A stretch of 64,000 bases of DNA from Pseudomonadota bacterium (GTDB lineage: Bacteria; Pseudomonadota; Alphaproteobacteria; UBA8366), in NCBI GenBank assembly GCA_036339585.1, contig JAYZAS010000012.1:62001-126000 (forward strand), read 5' to 3'. Below the pieces are notes generated by a model. That model searched no databases. It was not told the DNA's origin and saw only the letters and a program-made list of their open reading frames with translations. The translations under genes were made by a program, and so were the position numbers. Shown here piece after piece: positions 18,285 through 26,574 of the stretch. Each line of letters starts with the position of its first letter. The stretch's first letter is position 1.

Positions 18285-19316
18285 ATGAGAAAGCTTTTGA
18301 TGGCGGCTGCCTTAGTGGCATTTGCCGGTAACATTTTAATTGGGACAGAGCCAGCATTAGCTGCTGACGGCCCAACACTCACTGCAATTAAGAAACGTGG
18401 TGAATTGATATGCGGCGTCCATCAAGGTCGCTATGGCTTTGCTATCGCTGACAAAAAAGGTAAGTGGAAAGGGCTCGACGTTGATATCTGCAAAGCAGTA
18501 GCAGCAGCAGTTCTTGGTGATGGTAACAAGGTAAAATATATTCCATTAGGAAGCGTGCAACGCTTCCCTGCCCTGCAGTCGGGGCAAGTTGACATGCTTT
18601 CACGCACAACAACTATCACGCTTACCCGAGACTCAGCTCTTGGTCTTAACTTTGGCCCCCCAACCTTCTACACCGGAACCGGTTTTATGGTTCGCAAGAA
18701 ACTGGGAATTACAAAAGTCGACCAACTGGATGGCGCAGCAATTTGTGTCTTCCCAGGTAGCACAACAGAGAAGAATATTGCTGCATTATTTAAATCAAAA
18801 GGAATGAAGATGACCCCCGTTGTTATCGAAAATTCAAAAGAACTTGTCAGTGCATATATGGCGGGTCGTTGTGATGTTCTTGCTATGGATCAGGCCGGAC
18901 TTCCGGGTCACCAACAATACGATGCTAAAACCCCCTCCGATCATGTCATTTTGGATGGAGTTTACTCCAAGGAACCACTCGCCGTTGGCGTACGAGCTGA
19001 TGATGACCAGTGGTTCGATATTACAAAGTGGGTTGTACATGCACTATTCAATGCAGAAGAGTGGGGAATTACTCAAGCGAACGTCGACAAAATGAAAGCG
19101 TCAAAAGATCCGAATGTTACACGACTGCTTGGTGCAACTGGTAATCTTGGCAAAAAGATAGGACTAGGCAAATCATGGGCTTATGACGCAATCAAAGCGG
19201 TTGGCAACTATGGTGAAGTATACGATAGAAACTGGGGCCCGCCGTTGAACCTTGCGCGAGGCGTCAATAAACTTTGGACAAAAGGGGGCCTGATGTACGG
19301 CTTCCCGATGAAGTAA
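18285..19316 (+). CDS. aapJ: amino-acid ABC transporter periplasmic binding protein (AapJ-like)
   Basis: The start at 18285 follows GGGAG at 8 bases and gives a signal peptide ending in ALAADG, so the protein is periplasmic. The solute-binding domain shows the family 3 pattern: GELICGVHQGRYGFAIADK, GLDVDICKAVAAAVLGD, ALQSGQVDMLSRTTTITLTR and AYMAGRCDVLAMDQAGL. It is most like AapJ, the binding protein of the broad-range L-amino acid transporter. Pocket residues differ somewhat from textbook AapJ (for example TTTIT where TTWT is common), so the ligand could be a related acid such as a sulfonated amino acid. Transcription is partly stopped by a strong terminator directly downstream. Confidence 0.88.
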   Translation: MRKLLMAAALVAFAGNILIGTEPALAADGPTLTAIKKRGELICGVHQGRYGFAIADKKGKWKGLDVDICKAVAAAVLGDGNKVKYIPLGSVQRFPALQSGQVDMLSRTTTITLTRDSALGLNFGPPTFYTGTGFMVRKKLGITKVDQLDGAAICVFPGSTTEKNIAALFKSKGMKMTPVVIENSKELVSAYMAGRCDVLAMDQAGLPGHQQYDAKTPSDHVILDGVYSKEPLAVGVRADDDQWFDITKWVVHALFNAEEWGITQANVDKMKASKDPNVTRLLGATGNLGKKIGLGKSWAYDAIKAVGNYGEVYDRNWGPPLNLARGVNKLWTKGGLMYGFPMK

Positions 19317-19325
19317 GACTCTTTA

Positions 19326-19371
19326 GATGTGCCGCCCAGCCTTTGCAGGGCGGCACATCCTAATTTTTTTT
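19326..19371 (+). terminator. intrinsic terminator between aapJ and aapQ
   Basis: gatgtgccgccc (19326-19337) pairs perfectly with gggcggcacatc (19348-19359), a 12-bp GC-rich stem with a 10-base loop, followed within three bases by a run of nine T. It lies 10 bases after the aapJ stop. Placed inside the operon, it would give more binding protein than permease. Confidence 0.92.
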
Positions 19372-19394
19372 TAACCGAAACTGCGAAATAGGTT

Positions 19395-20573
19395 ATGGCC
19401 GAACAGGCGCACCCGCCAAAAACCAATCGTTCGATACTCCACAGTATCGCGTTCCGGAACGTTGCATATCAACTGCTACTTGCTGCGGCGCTGATTTTTC
19501 TTGGCTGGTATCTTTATTACAATATTAATGAAAATCTCGATCGCCAGAATATTGCAACGGGTTGGAGTTTTCTAAGTGAGCCAGCAGGTTTTGACATAAG
19601 CGAGTCAATTATCCCTTTTGACTCAAGTCAAACCTTCGCCCGTATCTTTGCCGCCGGCGTACTTAATACTCTTCATATAGCGTTTGTTGGTATTTTTCTT
19701 GCTACCTTACTGGGTGTTATAATGGGAATAGCCCGCGTATCACGTAACTGGCTAGTATCAAAATTAGCCTCCGCTTACGTAGAAATCTGCCGGAACGTAC
19801 CCGTCGTTCTACATGTGATTTTTTGGTCGTCCATCATCCGACTTCTGCCCCATCCACGCCAAGCACTAGAACCGTTTAATGGAGCATTTATATCCAATCG
19901 TGGTCTTATGCTGCCGTTCCCGGTTGATAACGTACTTTACCCTTGGGTAGCTTTTACTCTAGTTCTAGGAATTGGTGGTGCATTGATTTTTACTCGGTGG
20001 GCACGTTACCGTCGAGAACACACCGGACAATACATTGCTGTCTTTTGGCCCAGCACTTCAATAACTATTGGATTACCATTGTTGGTATGGGCTTTAGGCG
20101 GCGCTCCATTGTCGTGGGATTATCCAGAATTGAAAGGGTTTAATTACCAAGGAGGGATATCCCTATCCCCAGAATACATAGCTCTACTAATCGGTATAAC
20201 AGTGTACACAGGAGCTTTCATCGCCGAGATAGTTCGTTCCGGTATTGAGTCAATTCATCGTGGACAGATTGAAGCTTCTCGTGCCCTTGGGCTACGCCAT
20301 AGTTTCATCATGCGCTATATTACAATTCCGCAAGCTCTCAGGGTAATAGTACCACCCACAGCAAGCCAATATCTAAGTCTTACCAAAAATAGTTCTTTAG
20401 GGGTTCTGATAGGCTACCCTGATTTGGTCAATATCGGAAATACTTCACTAAATCAGACGGGCCAGGCGGTGGAGGCGATTGCAATCATGATGCTAGTATA
20501 CCTAACGATAAGCCTCACGATCTCAATTCTTATGAATTTTTACAACAAACTTGTAGCTATTAGGGAGCGCTGA
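19395..20573 (+). CDS. aapQ: amino-acid ABC transporter permease (AapQ-like)
   Basis: 392 residues. The N-terminal arrangement (first membrane helix, then GWYLYYNINENLDRQNIATG and the periplasmic loop) is characteristic of AapQ. Further helices follow, and the cytoplasmic coupling EAA loop is near the C-terminus (RGQIEASRALGLRHSFIMRY, residues about 290-310), which contacts the ATPase. It pairs with AapM as a heterodimeric permease. The following gene begins 2 bases after its stop, showing translational coupling. Confidence 0.92.
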   Translation: MAEQAHPPKTNRSILHSIAFRNVAYQLLLAAALIFLGWYLYYNINENLDRQNIATGWSFLSEPAGFDISESIIPFDSSQTFARIFAAGVLNTLHIAFVGIFLATLLGVIMGIARVSRNWLVSKLASAYVEICRNVPVVLHVIFWSSIIRLLPHPRQALEPFNGAFISNRGLMLPFPVDNVLYPWVAFTLVLGIGGALIFTRWARYRREHTGQYIAVFWPSTSITIGLPLLVWALGGAPLSWDYPELKGFNYQGGISLSPEYIALLIGITVYTGAFIAEIVRSGIESIHRGQIEASRALGLRHSFIMRYITIPQALRVIVPPTASQYLSLTKNSSLGVLIGYPDLVNIGNTSLNQTGQAVEAIAIMMLVYLTISLTISILMNFYNKLVAIRER

Positions 20574-20575
20574 CA

Positions 20576-21673
20576 TTGGTTGATATTCAATCAAAGCGCA
20601 CACCTCCGCCCGTAGCAGAGAGAGTGCCAGTAGTTCGGTGGGTGCGTGATAATTTTTTCAGCTCTGCTTGGAACACATTGCTTACCATTCTCATCGTGTT
20701 AATCCTCTTTAAAGCGTTACCATCTTTTTTTGAATGGGGAGTTCTAAACGCGGTATGGGGAGCACAAGACCACACCTCTTGCCGGTCAGAAGGAGCGGGT
20801 GCATGCTGGGCGGTAATTGCCGAAAAGCATAGGCCTATGTTGTTTGGTTTGTTTCCCTATAGCGAACATTGGCGGTTGATAGTTGCACTAATAATTTTTG
20901 TAAGCGTGATCTGCATAACTCTCTCGAGACGCTTCTGGAGACTTAAAATTTTAGCCCCTCTGTGGATTGCCAATCTCGGCATTTGTTCTTTGCTGATGTG
21001 GGGTGGTCTTTTCGGATTGGAGTACGTGGACACCCAACAATGGGGAGGGCTGCCGCTAACAATGGTATTATTTACAGGAACAGTTGTGTTCGGCATGCCA
21101 ATTGCTGTGTTATTAGCACTCGGACGTCGATCTCATATGCCAGGAATTAAAGCAATCTGTGTTACCTTTATCGAATGCATGCGGGGCGTACCGCTTATAA
21201 CTATTCTGTTCGTAGCTGTTAATGTTTTTCCATTATTTCTACCACAAGGCTTAGAATTCGATGTGATGCTCAGAGTGATGGTCGGAATGGCAATATTTTT
21301 TGCGTGTTACCAAGCAGAAGTTATTCGAGGCGGTTTGCAAGCCATCACGCGCGGTCAGTATGAGGCAGCTGAGGCTCTCGGCCTCGGGTACTGGCAGATG
21401 ATGATCCGGATCATTCTGCCCCAAGCTTTGAGGGTATGTTTGCCAGGAATTGTTAATCACATTATCGCGGCATTTAAAAACACTTCATACGTCTTAATCA
21501 TTGGCCTTTTTGATATCCTAAGTGCAACAACGGCTGTAATGCAGGATCCGTTGTGGCGTCTTTTTACCATAGAGGCCTACCTTTTCGTTGCTCTTATATA
21601 TTTTATATTTTGTTTTGCGCTTTCCAAGTACAGTCAAAATGTTGAGCGTTGGCTAGATGAAGGGCGTCGCTAG
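20576..21673 (+). CDS. aapM: amino-acid ABC transporter permease (AapM-like)
   Basis: 365 residues starting from TTG at 20576, right after the aapQ stop, with GGGAGCG as ribosome site. The large loop with a CxxEGxxxCW pattern ([19 protein letters not shown]) and the [11 protein letters not shown] segment are typical of AapM. The EAA loop is [20 protein letters not shown]. About eight hydrophobic helices are visible. Its last 17 bases overlap the ATPase gene, so the two are translationally coupled. Confidence 0.92.
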   Translation: MVDIQSKRTPPPVAERVPVVRWVRDNFFSSAWNTLLTILIVLILFKALPSFFEWGVLNAVWGAQDHTSCRSEGAGACWAVIAEKHRPMLFGLFPYSEHWRLIVALIIFVSVICITLSRRFWRLKILAPLWIANLGICSLLMWGGLFGLEYVDTQQWGGLPLTMVLFTGTVVFGMPIAVLLALGRRSHMPGIKAICVTFIECMRGVPLITILFVAVNVFPLFLPQGLEFDVMLRVMVGMAIFFACYQAEVIRGGLQAITRGQYEAAEALGLGYWQMMIRIILPQALRVCLPGIVNHIIAAFKNTSYVLIIGLFDILSATTAVMQDPLWRLFTIEAYLFVALIYFIFCFALSKYSQNVERWLDEGRR

Positions 21674-22469
21674 ATTATCTCGGAGAAAGTCGTTGGAAAA
21701 CTCGAAAAGTTCTACCTCAAGTCAAAAGCATGAAGAACTTGTCATAGAATTAACAGGTGTCAACAAGTGGTACGGCGATTTCCAAGCACTTGTTGATATC
21801 AGCATGTCGGTACGACGCAGTGAAAGGGTCGTGGTTTGCGGTCCCTCTGGGTCAGGAAAATCAACCATGATACGTTGTATCAATAGATTGGAAGTTCATC
21901 AGCGTGGAAAAATAGTTGTCGACGGCATCGAACTTACAAATAATCTTAAGAACATTGAAGCCATACGCAGCGAAGTGGGTATGGTATTCCAATCATTTAA
22001 TTTATTCCCTCACATGTCTGTAATCGATAACCTAACTTTGGCACCTATGCTGGTCAGAAAAATGCCAAAAAAAGATGCTGAAGAGTTGGCTATGCAATAC
22101 CTTGAGCGTGTTCAAATACCAGAACAGGCATTCAAATATCCTGGCCAGCTTTCCGGAGGTCAACAACAGAGAGTTGCTATTGCGAGATCTCTTTGTATGC
22201 AGCCAAAGATCATGCTTTTTGATGAGCCAACATCAGCGCTTGACCCAGAAATGATTAAAGAAGTTCTTGATGTCATGATCGAGTTGGCTGAGGACGGTAT
22301 GACAATGATAGTGGTAACCCATGAGATGGGTTTTGCAAAAACTGTTGCTGATACTATGGTCTTCATGGATGCAGGTGAGATCGTTGAAAAAGCTGCCCCC
22401 GGCAAGTTTTTCACAGCGCCAGATAATCCTCGAACTCAGCTTTTTTTAAGCCAAATATTAACTCACTGA
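21657..22469 (+). CDS. aapP: amino-acid ABC transporter ATP-binding protein (AapP-like)
   Basis: 270 residues with all ABC motifs: Walker [11 protein letters not shown]-loop [10 protein letters not shown], signature [15 protein letters not shown], Walker [14 protein letters not shown] and the switch histidine in VVTHEMGF. It energises the AapQM permease at the inner membrane face. The ATG at 21657 lies inside the end of aapM. About 20 N-terminal residues before the conserved [11 protein letters not shown] are unconserved, so a slightly later start is possible. This ends the transporter operon. Confidence 0.95.
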   Translation: MKGVARLSRRKSLENSKSSTSSQKHEELVIELTGVNKWYGDFQALVDISMSVRRSERVVVCGPSGSGKSTMIRCINRLEVHQRGKIVVDGIELTNNLKNIEAIRSEVGMVFQSFNLFPHMSVIDNLTLAPMLVRKMPKKDAEELAMQYLERVQIPEQAFKYPGQLSGGQQQRVAIARSLCMQPKIMLFDEPTSALDPEMIKEVLDVMIELAEDGMTMIVVTHEMGFAKTVADTMVFMDAGEIVEKAAPGKFFTAPDNPRTQLFLSQILTH

Positions 22470-22892
22470 CCTCTACCATTCTTCATACTGTTTGACAGGA
22501 CTGGCCAGGGGGTATCAATATTTTATGTTTAAACAAATGCTAACGTATTTTCCTTACTGCCTGACTGTTCGTCCACTACCTGCTACAACACATGTATCAA
22601 GTCTTTTGGAAAACCAAATATAAGAAAAAAACTGTCTTTAACCCCCCTATACGTGAAGGCACAAACTTCAGGACATAGCACCTGACCCGTTGTTGGCCAT
22701 TACTCCTCTACTGATCCGCTGTTAAGGCTAACTTTAACGTAGCCGATATTCCACATGAGGAGTAGTTGTGATCATTAGCCAATCGAAAGCACATCTTCGA
22801 AACCACGTTGTACTTTACAAAAATAAGCTTGCGCTATCGTGTACTGTCACTCATTCTTCCACCGAGCTTGGAAGACACAAAGGGAGGAGTTT
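22470..22892. other. intergenic region between the aap operon and the molybdoenzyme-ETF operon
   Basis: About 420 bases with no supported gene. TTGACA at 22492-22497 is a possible -35 element, but the matching -10 is weak. No clear terminator follows aapP, so read-through into the molybdoenzyme operon cannot be excluded. A strong AGGGAGGAG ribosome site ends the region. Confidence 0.4.
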
Positions 22893-24149
22893 ATGTCCAT
22901 TGAAGATGAAGACCTTGAGGGTGAATTCATTATGGGGTGGCCTGACCGTAAACGGCTAAGGCATGCGGAGAGCCCTGACGCAGAAGGAAGAGTAATCTAC
23001 GCCCGAACTCCCATACTCGAACAGGAGGGCTTAATCACTCCGACTGAAGCATTCTTTGTAAATGCCCAAGTACAGATGCCAGAACCTATTCATCCAGATG
23101 ATTGGAAAGTCGAAATTTGTGGCGAGGTAGACAATCCATTTACCCTAACTCTTGAAGAGCTAAAAAAACTTCCAGCGCGCACCGTACGTGCTGTAACAGA
23201 GTGCGCAGGTAATGATGGAGATTACTTTGATTGGCTTGCTGGCACCACAAATGTAAAACCACAAATTGCCAGGGCAAATGATGCAGTAGACCCAAATGTG
23301 GACAAATTCAAAAATAACAATATGACGTTTGAAGAGATACTGGAACGCCCTCATGCTACCAACTTGTGCAGCGGTGGGGAATGGACTGGTACTCCGTTGA
23401 AGGAAATTCTTGATCGAGCTGGGGTACAATCCACTGCAGTTAGCGTACGATTAGTAGGATTTGATGTTGGCACACCTAATGAGATGAAACTCTACCGTGC
23501 CGCGGGCTCTTTAGATGCAAAGATAGCCAAACCAGGCGCAATAAATTTTGACAAAGCATTACCCATGGACAAAGCATTTCATGAGGACACAATAATTGCA
23601 TGGGCGCATAACGGTGATGCGTTATTACATGTTCATGGAGCACCAGCACGAGCTATTGTACCTGGCTGGGCCGGAAATTGGTGGGTAAAATGGCTAGAGA
23701 AGATAGAGGTTCATGACCACATGGTGCCTTGTTATCACCAGACAGAGTACTTTGTTCTTGGAAAGTCATATGAAGATCCTAACAAAACCATGTGCATGGA
23801 GTTAGGCTGCAAAAGTATCATCACATGGCCCAGAGATAATCATTCACCGATAAAAACAGGCGAACATTTGGTGCGCGGATTAGCGTGGTCAGGCGGGGGC
23901 GCAATTGAAAAAGTCGAAGTTAGTCTTGATAATGGTGAGACTTGGACTGACGCTCATGTTGAATATTCGCCGGACAAATGGCTCTGGAAACGTTGGTCCT
24001 ATCTCTGGAACGTAAACAAACCCGGGAATTACTCGATCATGGCTCGTGCTTACGACGAAGCTGGACGTATGCAGCCAGTAACAGAATGGAATTATTTGGC
24101 TAAACATTTTGATGGAGTTATACCATCAGAAATTGCAGTCGTTGAGTAA
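22893..24149 (+). CDS. sulfite-oxidase-family molybdopterin oxidoreductase, no export signal
   Basis: 418 residues from ATG 22893, behind a near-perfect AGGGAGGAG site. The molybdenum cysteine is in VRAVTECAGNDGD (Cys about 104), as in SoxC, SorA and sulfite oxidase. LCSGGEWTGTPLKEILDRAG continues the Mo-cofactor domain. The last 120 residues form the sulfite-oxidase dimerisation domain (LAWSGGGAIEKVEVSLDNGE, PGNYSIMARAYDEAGRMQP). Two things are odd. There is no Tat signal, so it seems cytoplasmic, unlike SoxC or SorA. An extra segment of about 45 residues lies between ECAGN and LCSGG. No cytochrome partner (SoxD/SorB) is adjacent; EtfB starts 6 bases after the stop. Sulfite is a plausible substrate but not proven. 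Confidence 0.8.
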   Translation: MSIEDEDLEGEFIMGWPDRKRLRHAESPDAEGRVIYARTPILEQEGLITPTEAFFVNAQVQMPEPIHPDDWKVEICGEVDNPFTLTLEELKKLPARTVRAVTECAGNDGDYFDWLAGTTNVKPQIARANDAVDPNVDKFKNNNMTFEEILERPHATNLCSGGEWTGTPLKEILDRAGVQSTAVSVRLVGFDVGTPNEMKLYRAAGSLDAKIAKPGAINFDKALPMDKAFHEDTIIAWAHNGDALLHVHGAPARAIVPGWAGNWWVKWLEKIEVHDHMVPCYHQTEYFVLGKSYEDPNKTMCMELGCKSIITWPRDNHSPIKTGEHLVRGLAWSGGGAIEKVEVSLDNGETWTDAHVEYSPDKWLWKRWSYLWNVNKPGNYSIMARAYDEAGRMQPVTEWNYLAKHFDGVIPSEIAVVE

Positions 24150-24155
24150 ACAACA

Positions 24156-24974
24156 ATGCATATCGTTGTCCTAGTTAAGCAGATCTTCGATCCGGATGTA
24201 GCAACCACTGTTTTTCGAATAGACGAAGAAGCACGGGCTATAGTTCCTTTGCCTGGTGTTTCTCCTGTAATAAGTCCATTTGATGAGCAGGCAGTTGAGG
24301 CGGCCATGCGAATAAAAGATACATATGGACAAAATTTGGAGAGTGAAAAAAATGACGTGCGGGTGACTGTTGTTACAATGGCAGAAGAAACTGCCCGTGT
24401 CGCCATAAAAGGAGAGCTTGCTAGGGGCGCAGATGAGGGGTTGCTCCTGGCAGATCCATTGTTTGAAAACGCCGATGCTGTTTTAACGGCAAATATCCTT
24501 GCTACGGCAATACGAAAGTTAGGTGATGTAGATCTTATTATTGCCGGACGTCAAGCAGCGGATAAAGATCTTGGTGTTGTCGGTCTCGGTATAGCGCAAT
24601 TGCTTGATATACCCGCCATTACATATGCATGTGACATAGAGATTGATAATAAAACAGTCTTAGTAGAGCGGGTCCTCGAGGACGGCACCGAGAAAGTTCA
24701 AACGCAGCTTCCTGCATTGGTTACGATATCCCATGAGCTAGGGAAACCGCGTTACGCTGGATTACGCGAAACTATGCGTGCAGCACGAAAATCGATTAAT
24801 GTGTGGAACGCTAGTGATCTTGGAATAGATACCGACATTGGATACGGCAGACAGCATATTGAAGAACTGTTCATCCCAGATAACAAAGTAAATTGTGAAC
24901 TCATTCAGGGTGACACGCCTGACGATGTAGCCTTTCAATTAGCTACTCGGCTCAAAGAAGCTAACTTGATTTGA
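24156..24974 (+). CDS. etfB: electron transfer flavoprotein beta subunit
   Basis: 272 residues of the EtfB/FixA family. Landmarks are the start MHIVVLVKQIFDPDV, the PFDEQAVEAAMRIKD block, and the AMP-binding region ADLxxAGRQAADKD-like segment (IIAGRQAADKDLGVVGLGIA). The signature near the C-terminus reads LPALVTISHELGKPRYAG, where TVxxxINEPRYP is usual. ETF takes electrons from dehydrogenases and passes them to ETF:quinone oxidoreductase. Only 6 bases separate it from the sulfite-oxidase-like gene and 23 from etfA, so the three form one operon. Confidence 0.92.
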   Translation: MHIVVLVKQIFDPDVATTVFRIDEEARAIVPLPGVSPVISPFDEQAVEAAMRIKDTYGQNLESEKNDVRVTVVTMAEETARVAIKGELARGADEGLLLADPLFENADAVLTANILATAIRKLGDVDLIIAGRQAADKDLGVVGLGIAQLLDIPAITYACDIEIDNKTVLVERVLEDGTEKVQTQLPALVTISHELGKPRYAGLRETMRAARKSINVWNASDLGIDTDIGYGRQHIEELFIPDNKVNCELIQGDTPDDVAFQLATRLKEANLI

Positions 24975-24997
24975 CTCACATATAGAGAGAACATCAA

Positions 24998-25990
24998 ATG
25001 ACTGATCAGGGTAACATTTTGGTTTTAGTAGAAATGGATCAGGATAGGGTGAGCGATCTGTCTCTGGAAATGCTTGGATGCGCGCGGCAACTCTCTGGTA
25101 AAAATGATAAACGTGATGTTATTGCAGTAGTATTTGGTCACGGGTTGGGGACACTTGGAGAAGACTTGATCTCGTTTGGTGCAAACAAAGTAATCTTGTT
25201 TGAAGATAACTTGTGCCTTCCTTATCGGGCGGACGCATGGTTGCCAGACATAGCAGCAATAGCCAAGGAGACTAAAGCCGGCCTTATACTTATGGGTCAT
25301 AATAGTACGGGTGGAGACCTCGCGCCGCGCCTTGCCTTTCAGCTGAAATGTGGCATCGCTACCAGCTGCGAAAAAATTACAATTGAAGGAACAAAAACCT
25401 TCCTCACACGAACATGCTATGGCGGAAAAGCTAGAGAAGTATTGTCATTTGAAAACGAAGTAGCAATAGCAACTATCAGACCCAAATCACAAACTCCAAT
25501 TGCTCGTGACATCGAGCGGCGCGGGGGTATTGAAACCAAACCCCTGTCCATTAAGGAGAACGATGTCCGTGTGAATGTAGTCGAGCGAAAACATGTCGAG
25601 AGTGATGGGCCTAAACTCGAAAATGCCTCCATTATTGTTGCAGGAGGTGGCGGCCTCGGTGGACCAAAAGGGTTTGAAATTGCCGCTGAACTCGCCGGTG
25701 TGCTAGGTGGTGCTGTCGGAGCAAGTCGGGTTGCTTGCGACCAGGGGTGGTGCCCCCCGGGATATCAAATTGGTCTTTCTGGTAAAACTGTCGCGCCAGA
25801 GCTTTACATCGCAATTGGAATATCGGGGGCCAGTCATCATATGGCAGGCTGCGCAAATGCGAAAAACATCGTTGCAATTAACAACGATCCTGATGCACCA
25901 ATGTTTAATTTTTCAAGATATGGGGCTATCGGGGACTATGAAGAGCTGGTAACTGCGTTAACAAAGCAAATAGCAAAGCTTAAAGAATAA
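24998..25990 (+). CDS. etfA: electron transfer flavoprotein alpha subunit
   Basis: 330 residues. The N-terminal domain (NILVLVEMDQDRVSD) resembles EtfB. The C-terminal FAD domain carries GASRVACDQGWCPPGYQIGL, LYIAIGISGASHHMAG and IVAINNDPDAPMFNFSRYG, the conserved FAD-binding signature of EtfA. The loop normally reading GRG is GGGGLGG here, a small departure. An operon with a molybdenum sulfite-oxidase homologue rather than an acyl-CoA or dimethylglycine dehydrogenase is unusual. It implies that this ETF serves that enzyme, or that the enzyme feeds quinone through ETF. Confidence 0.92.
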   Translation: MTDQGNILVLVEMDQDRVSDLSLEMLGCARQLSGKNDKRDVIAVVFGHGLGTLGEDLISFGANKVILFEDNLCLPYRADAWLPDIAAIAKETKAGLILMGHNSTGGDLAPRLAFQLKCGIATSCEKITIEGTKTFLTRTCYGGKAREVLSFENEVAIATIRPKSQTPIARDIERRGGIETKPLSIKENDVRVNVVERKHVESDGPKLENASIIVAGGGGLGGPKGFEIAAELAGVLGGAVGASRVACDQGWCPPGYQIGLSGKTVAPELYIAIGISGASHHMAGCANAKNIVAINNDPDAPMFNFSRYGAIGDYEELVTALTKQIAKLKE

Positions 25991-26069
25991 TAGTTTCTTG
26001 ACTGCACTACCTGCAGTAGGCACTCCAAACGACCGCTAATTCGCGCAATCTATCTTCTAGAACTTGCAT

Positions 26070-26288
26070 CTATGTGTTTAAGCGCTGCGCTTTTTGTCTC
26101 AATTCTTTTTCCCCGAGTTGCTCTATTTTGATATTTTTTAAACGTTTTTGATTAAGATGATTGAGCCAAAACAAGTTCATTTTGGGTTCAATTCTGTTAT
26201 CAAAAAGTGCCCGACAGAATCTTATACTTGATTCATATGTTTTGTGATCATTTGCATTCACAGCTGTTGTTATAAACATAAGTAACAT
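26070..26288 (-). CDS. hypothetical small secreted protein
   Basis: 72 codons. The N-terminus MLLMFITTAVNANDHK could be a short signal peptide cut after VNA. The rest is basic and helical with one cysteine (SSIRFCRALF), ending in a Lys/Arg/Gln-rich helix. In-frame codons upstream (KNNKVLI) would make a better signal peptide, but they lack a standard start codon. The ribosome site is weak. No family is recognised. The gene lies in a region otherwise full of hairpins, so it may be spurious. Confidence 0.35.
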   Translation of the reverse strand: MLLMFITTAVNANDHKTYESSIRFCRALFDNRIEPKMNLFWLNHLNQKRLKNIKIEQLGEKELRQKAQRLNT

Positions 26289-26409
26289 AATAAGAACTTT
26301 ATTATTTTTAGAAATTATCTGACCCTCACGTTTATTAATGCGTTAACTCCATTGGCCTCAATAATGACCCAGTCCTAGGAATGAAAAAAGACACGCACAA
26401 GACAGTTGT

Positions 26410-26472
26410 AGCGGTTGTAGTCAACAATTGGGTTGTAGGAAAAATCCTATGTCTTTATTGACAACAACCGCT
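26410..26472. repeat. long imperfect hairpin with inner stem
   Basis: An 18-base arm (26410-26427, agcggttgtagtcaacaa) is complementary to 26455-26472 at 16 of 18 positions. Inside the loop, tagga (26436-26440) and tccta (26445-26449) form a second stem. There is no T tract, so it is not a simple terminator. It might be a structured RNA, a processing site or a relic of a mobile element end. Confidence 0.5.
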
Positions 26473-26493
26473 CTAAACGTAGGTTACGTTTAG
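26473..26493. repeat. 8-bp perfect hairpin
   Basis: ctaaacgt (26473-26480) and acgtttag (26486-26493) flank a 5-base loop, immediately after the larger hairpin. The two stems are contiguous, which suggests one folded RNA element. Confidence 0.45.
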
Positions 26494-26533
26494 TCACCCC
26501 ACGAAACTATTGCCAAACGACTTGGAAATCTGC

Positions 26534-26556
26534 ATTTGGCCCTTGTAAGGCCAAAT
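26534..26556. terminator. stem-loop before the 3' end of the enoyl-CoA hydratase gene
   Basis: atttggcc (26534-26541) and ggccaaat (26549-26556) are perfectly complementary around a 7-base loop, 18 bases beyond the stop of the minus-strand gene ending at 26575. The position suits a terminator for that gene, but the T tract is missing. Confidence 0.4.
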
Positions 26557-26574
26557 TGAAAAGTGTCCCTACGC

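Larger units (their letters stand above)
25991..26574. other. intergenic region with hairpin cluster
   Basis: This stretch of about 580 bases lies between convergent genes. It holds a possible small secreted protein gene on the minus strand (26070-26288) and three stem-loops in a row (26410-26472, 26473-26493 and 26534-26556). A short 6-bp hairpin (actgca/tgcagt, 26001-26017) follows the etfA stop. Nothing else is recognisable. Confidence 0.45.

Noticed and set aside
22768-22959. 63-codon plus-strand frame overlapping the start of the sulfite-oxidase-like gene
   Set aside because: It overlaps the strong AGGGAGGAG/ATG start in another frame and has no coding character.
22893-24149. Naming the enzyme soxC
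   Set aside because: There is no Tat signal, no SoxD, and no other sox gene nearby; only the family, not the Sox role, is supported.
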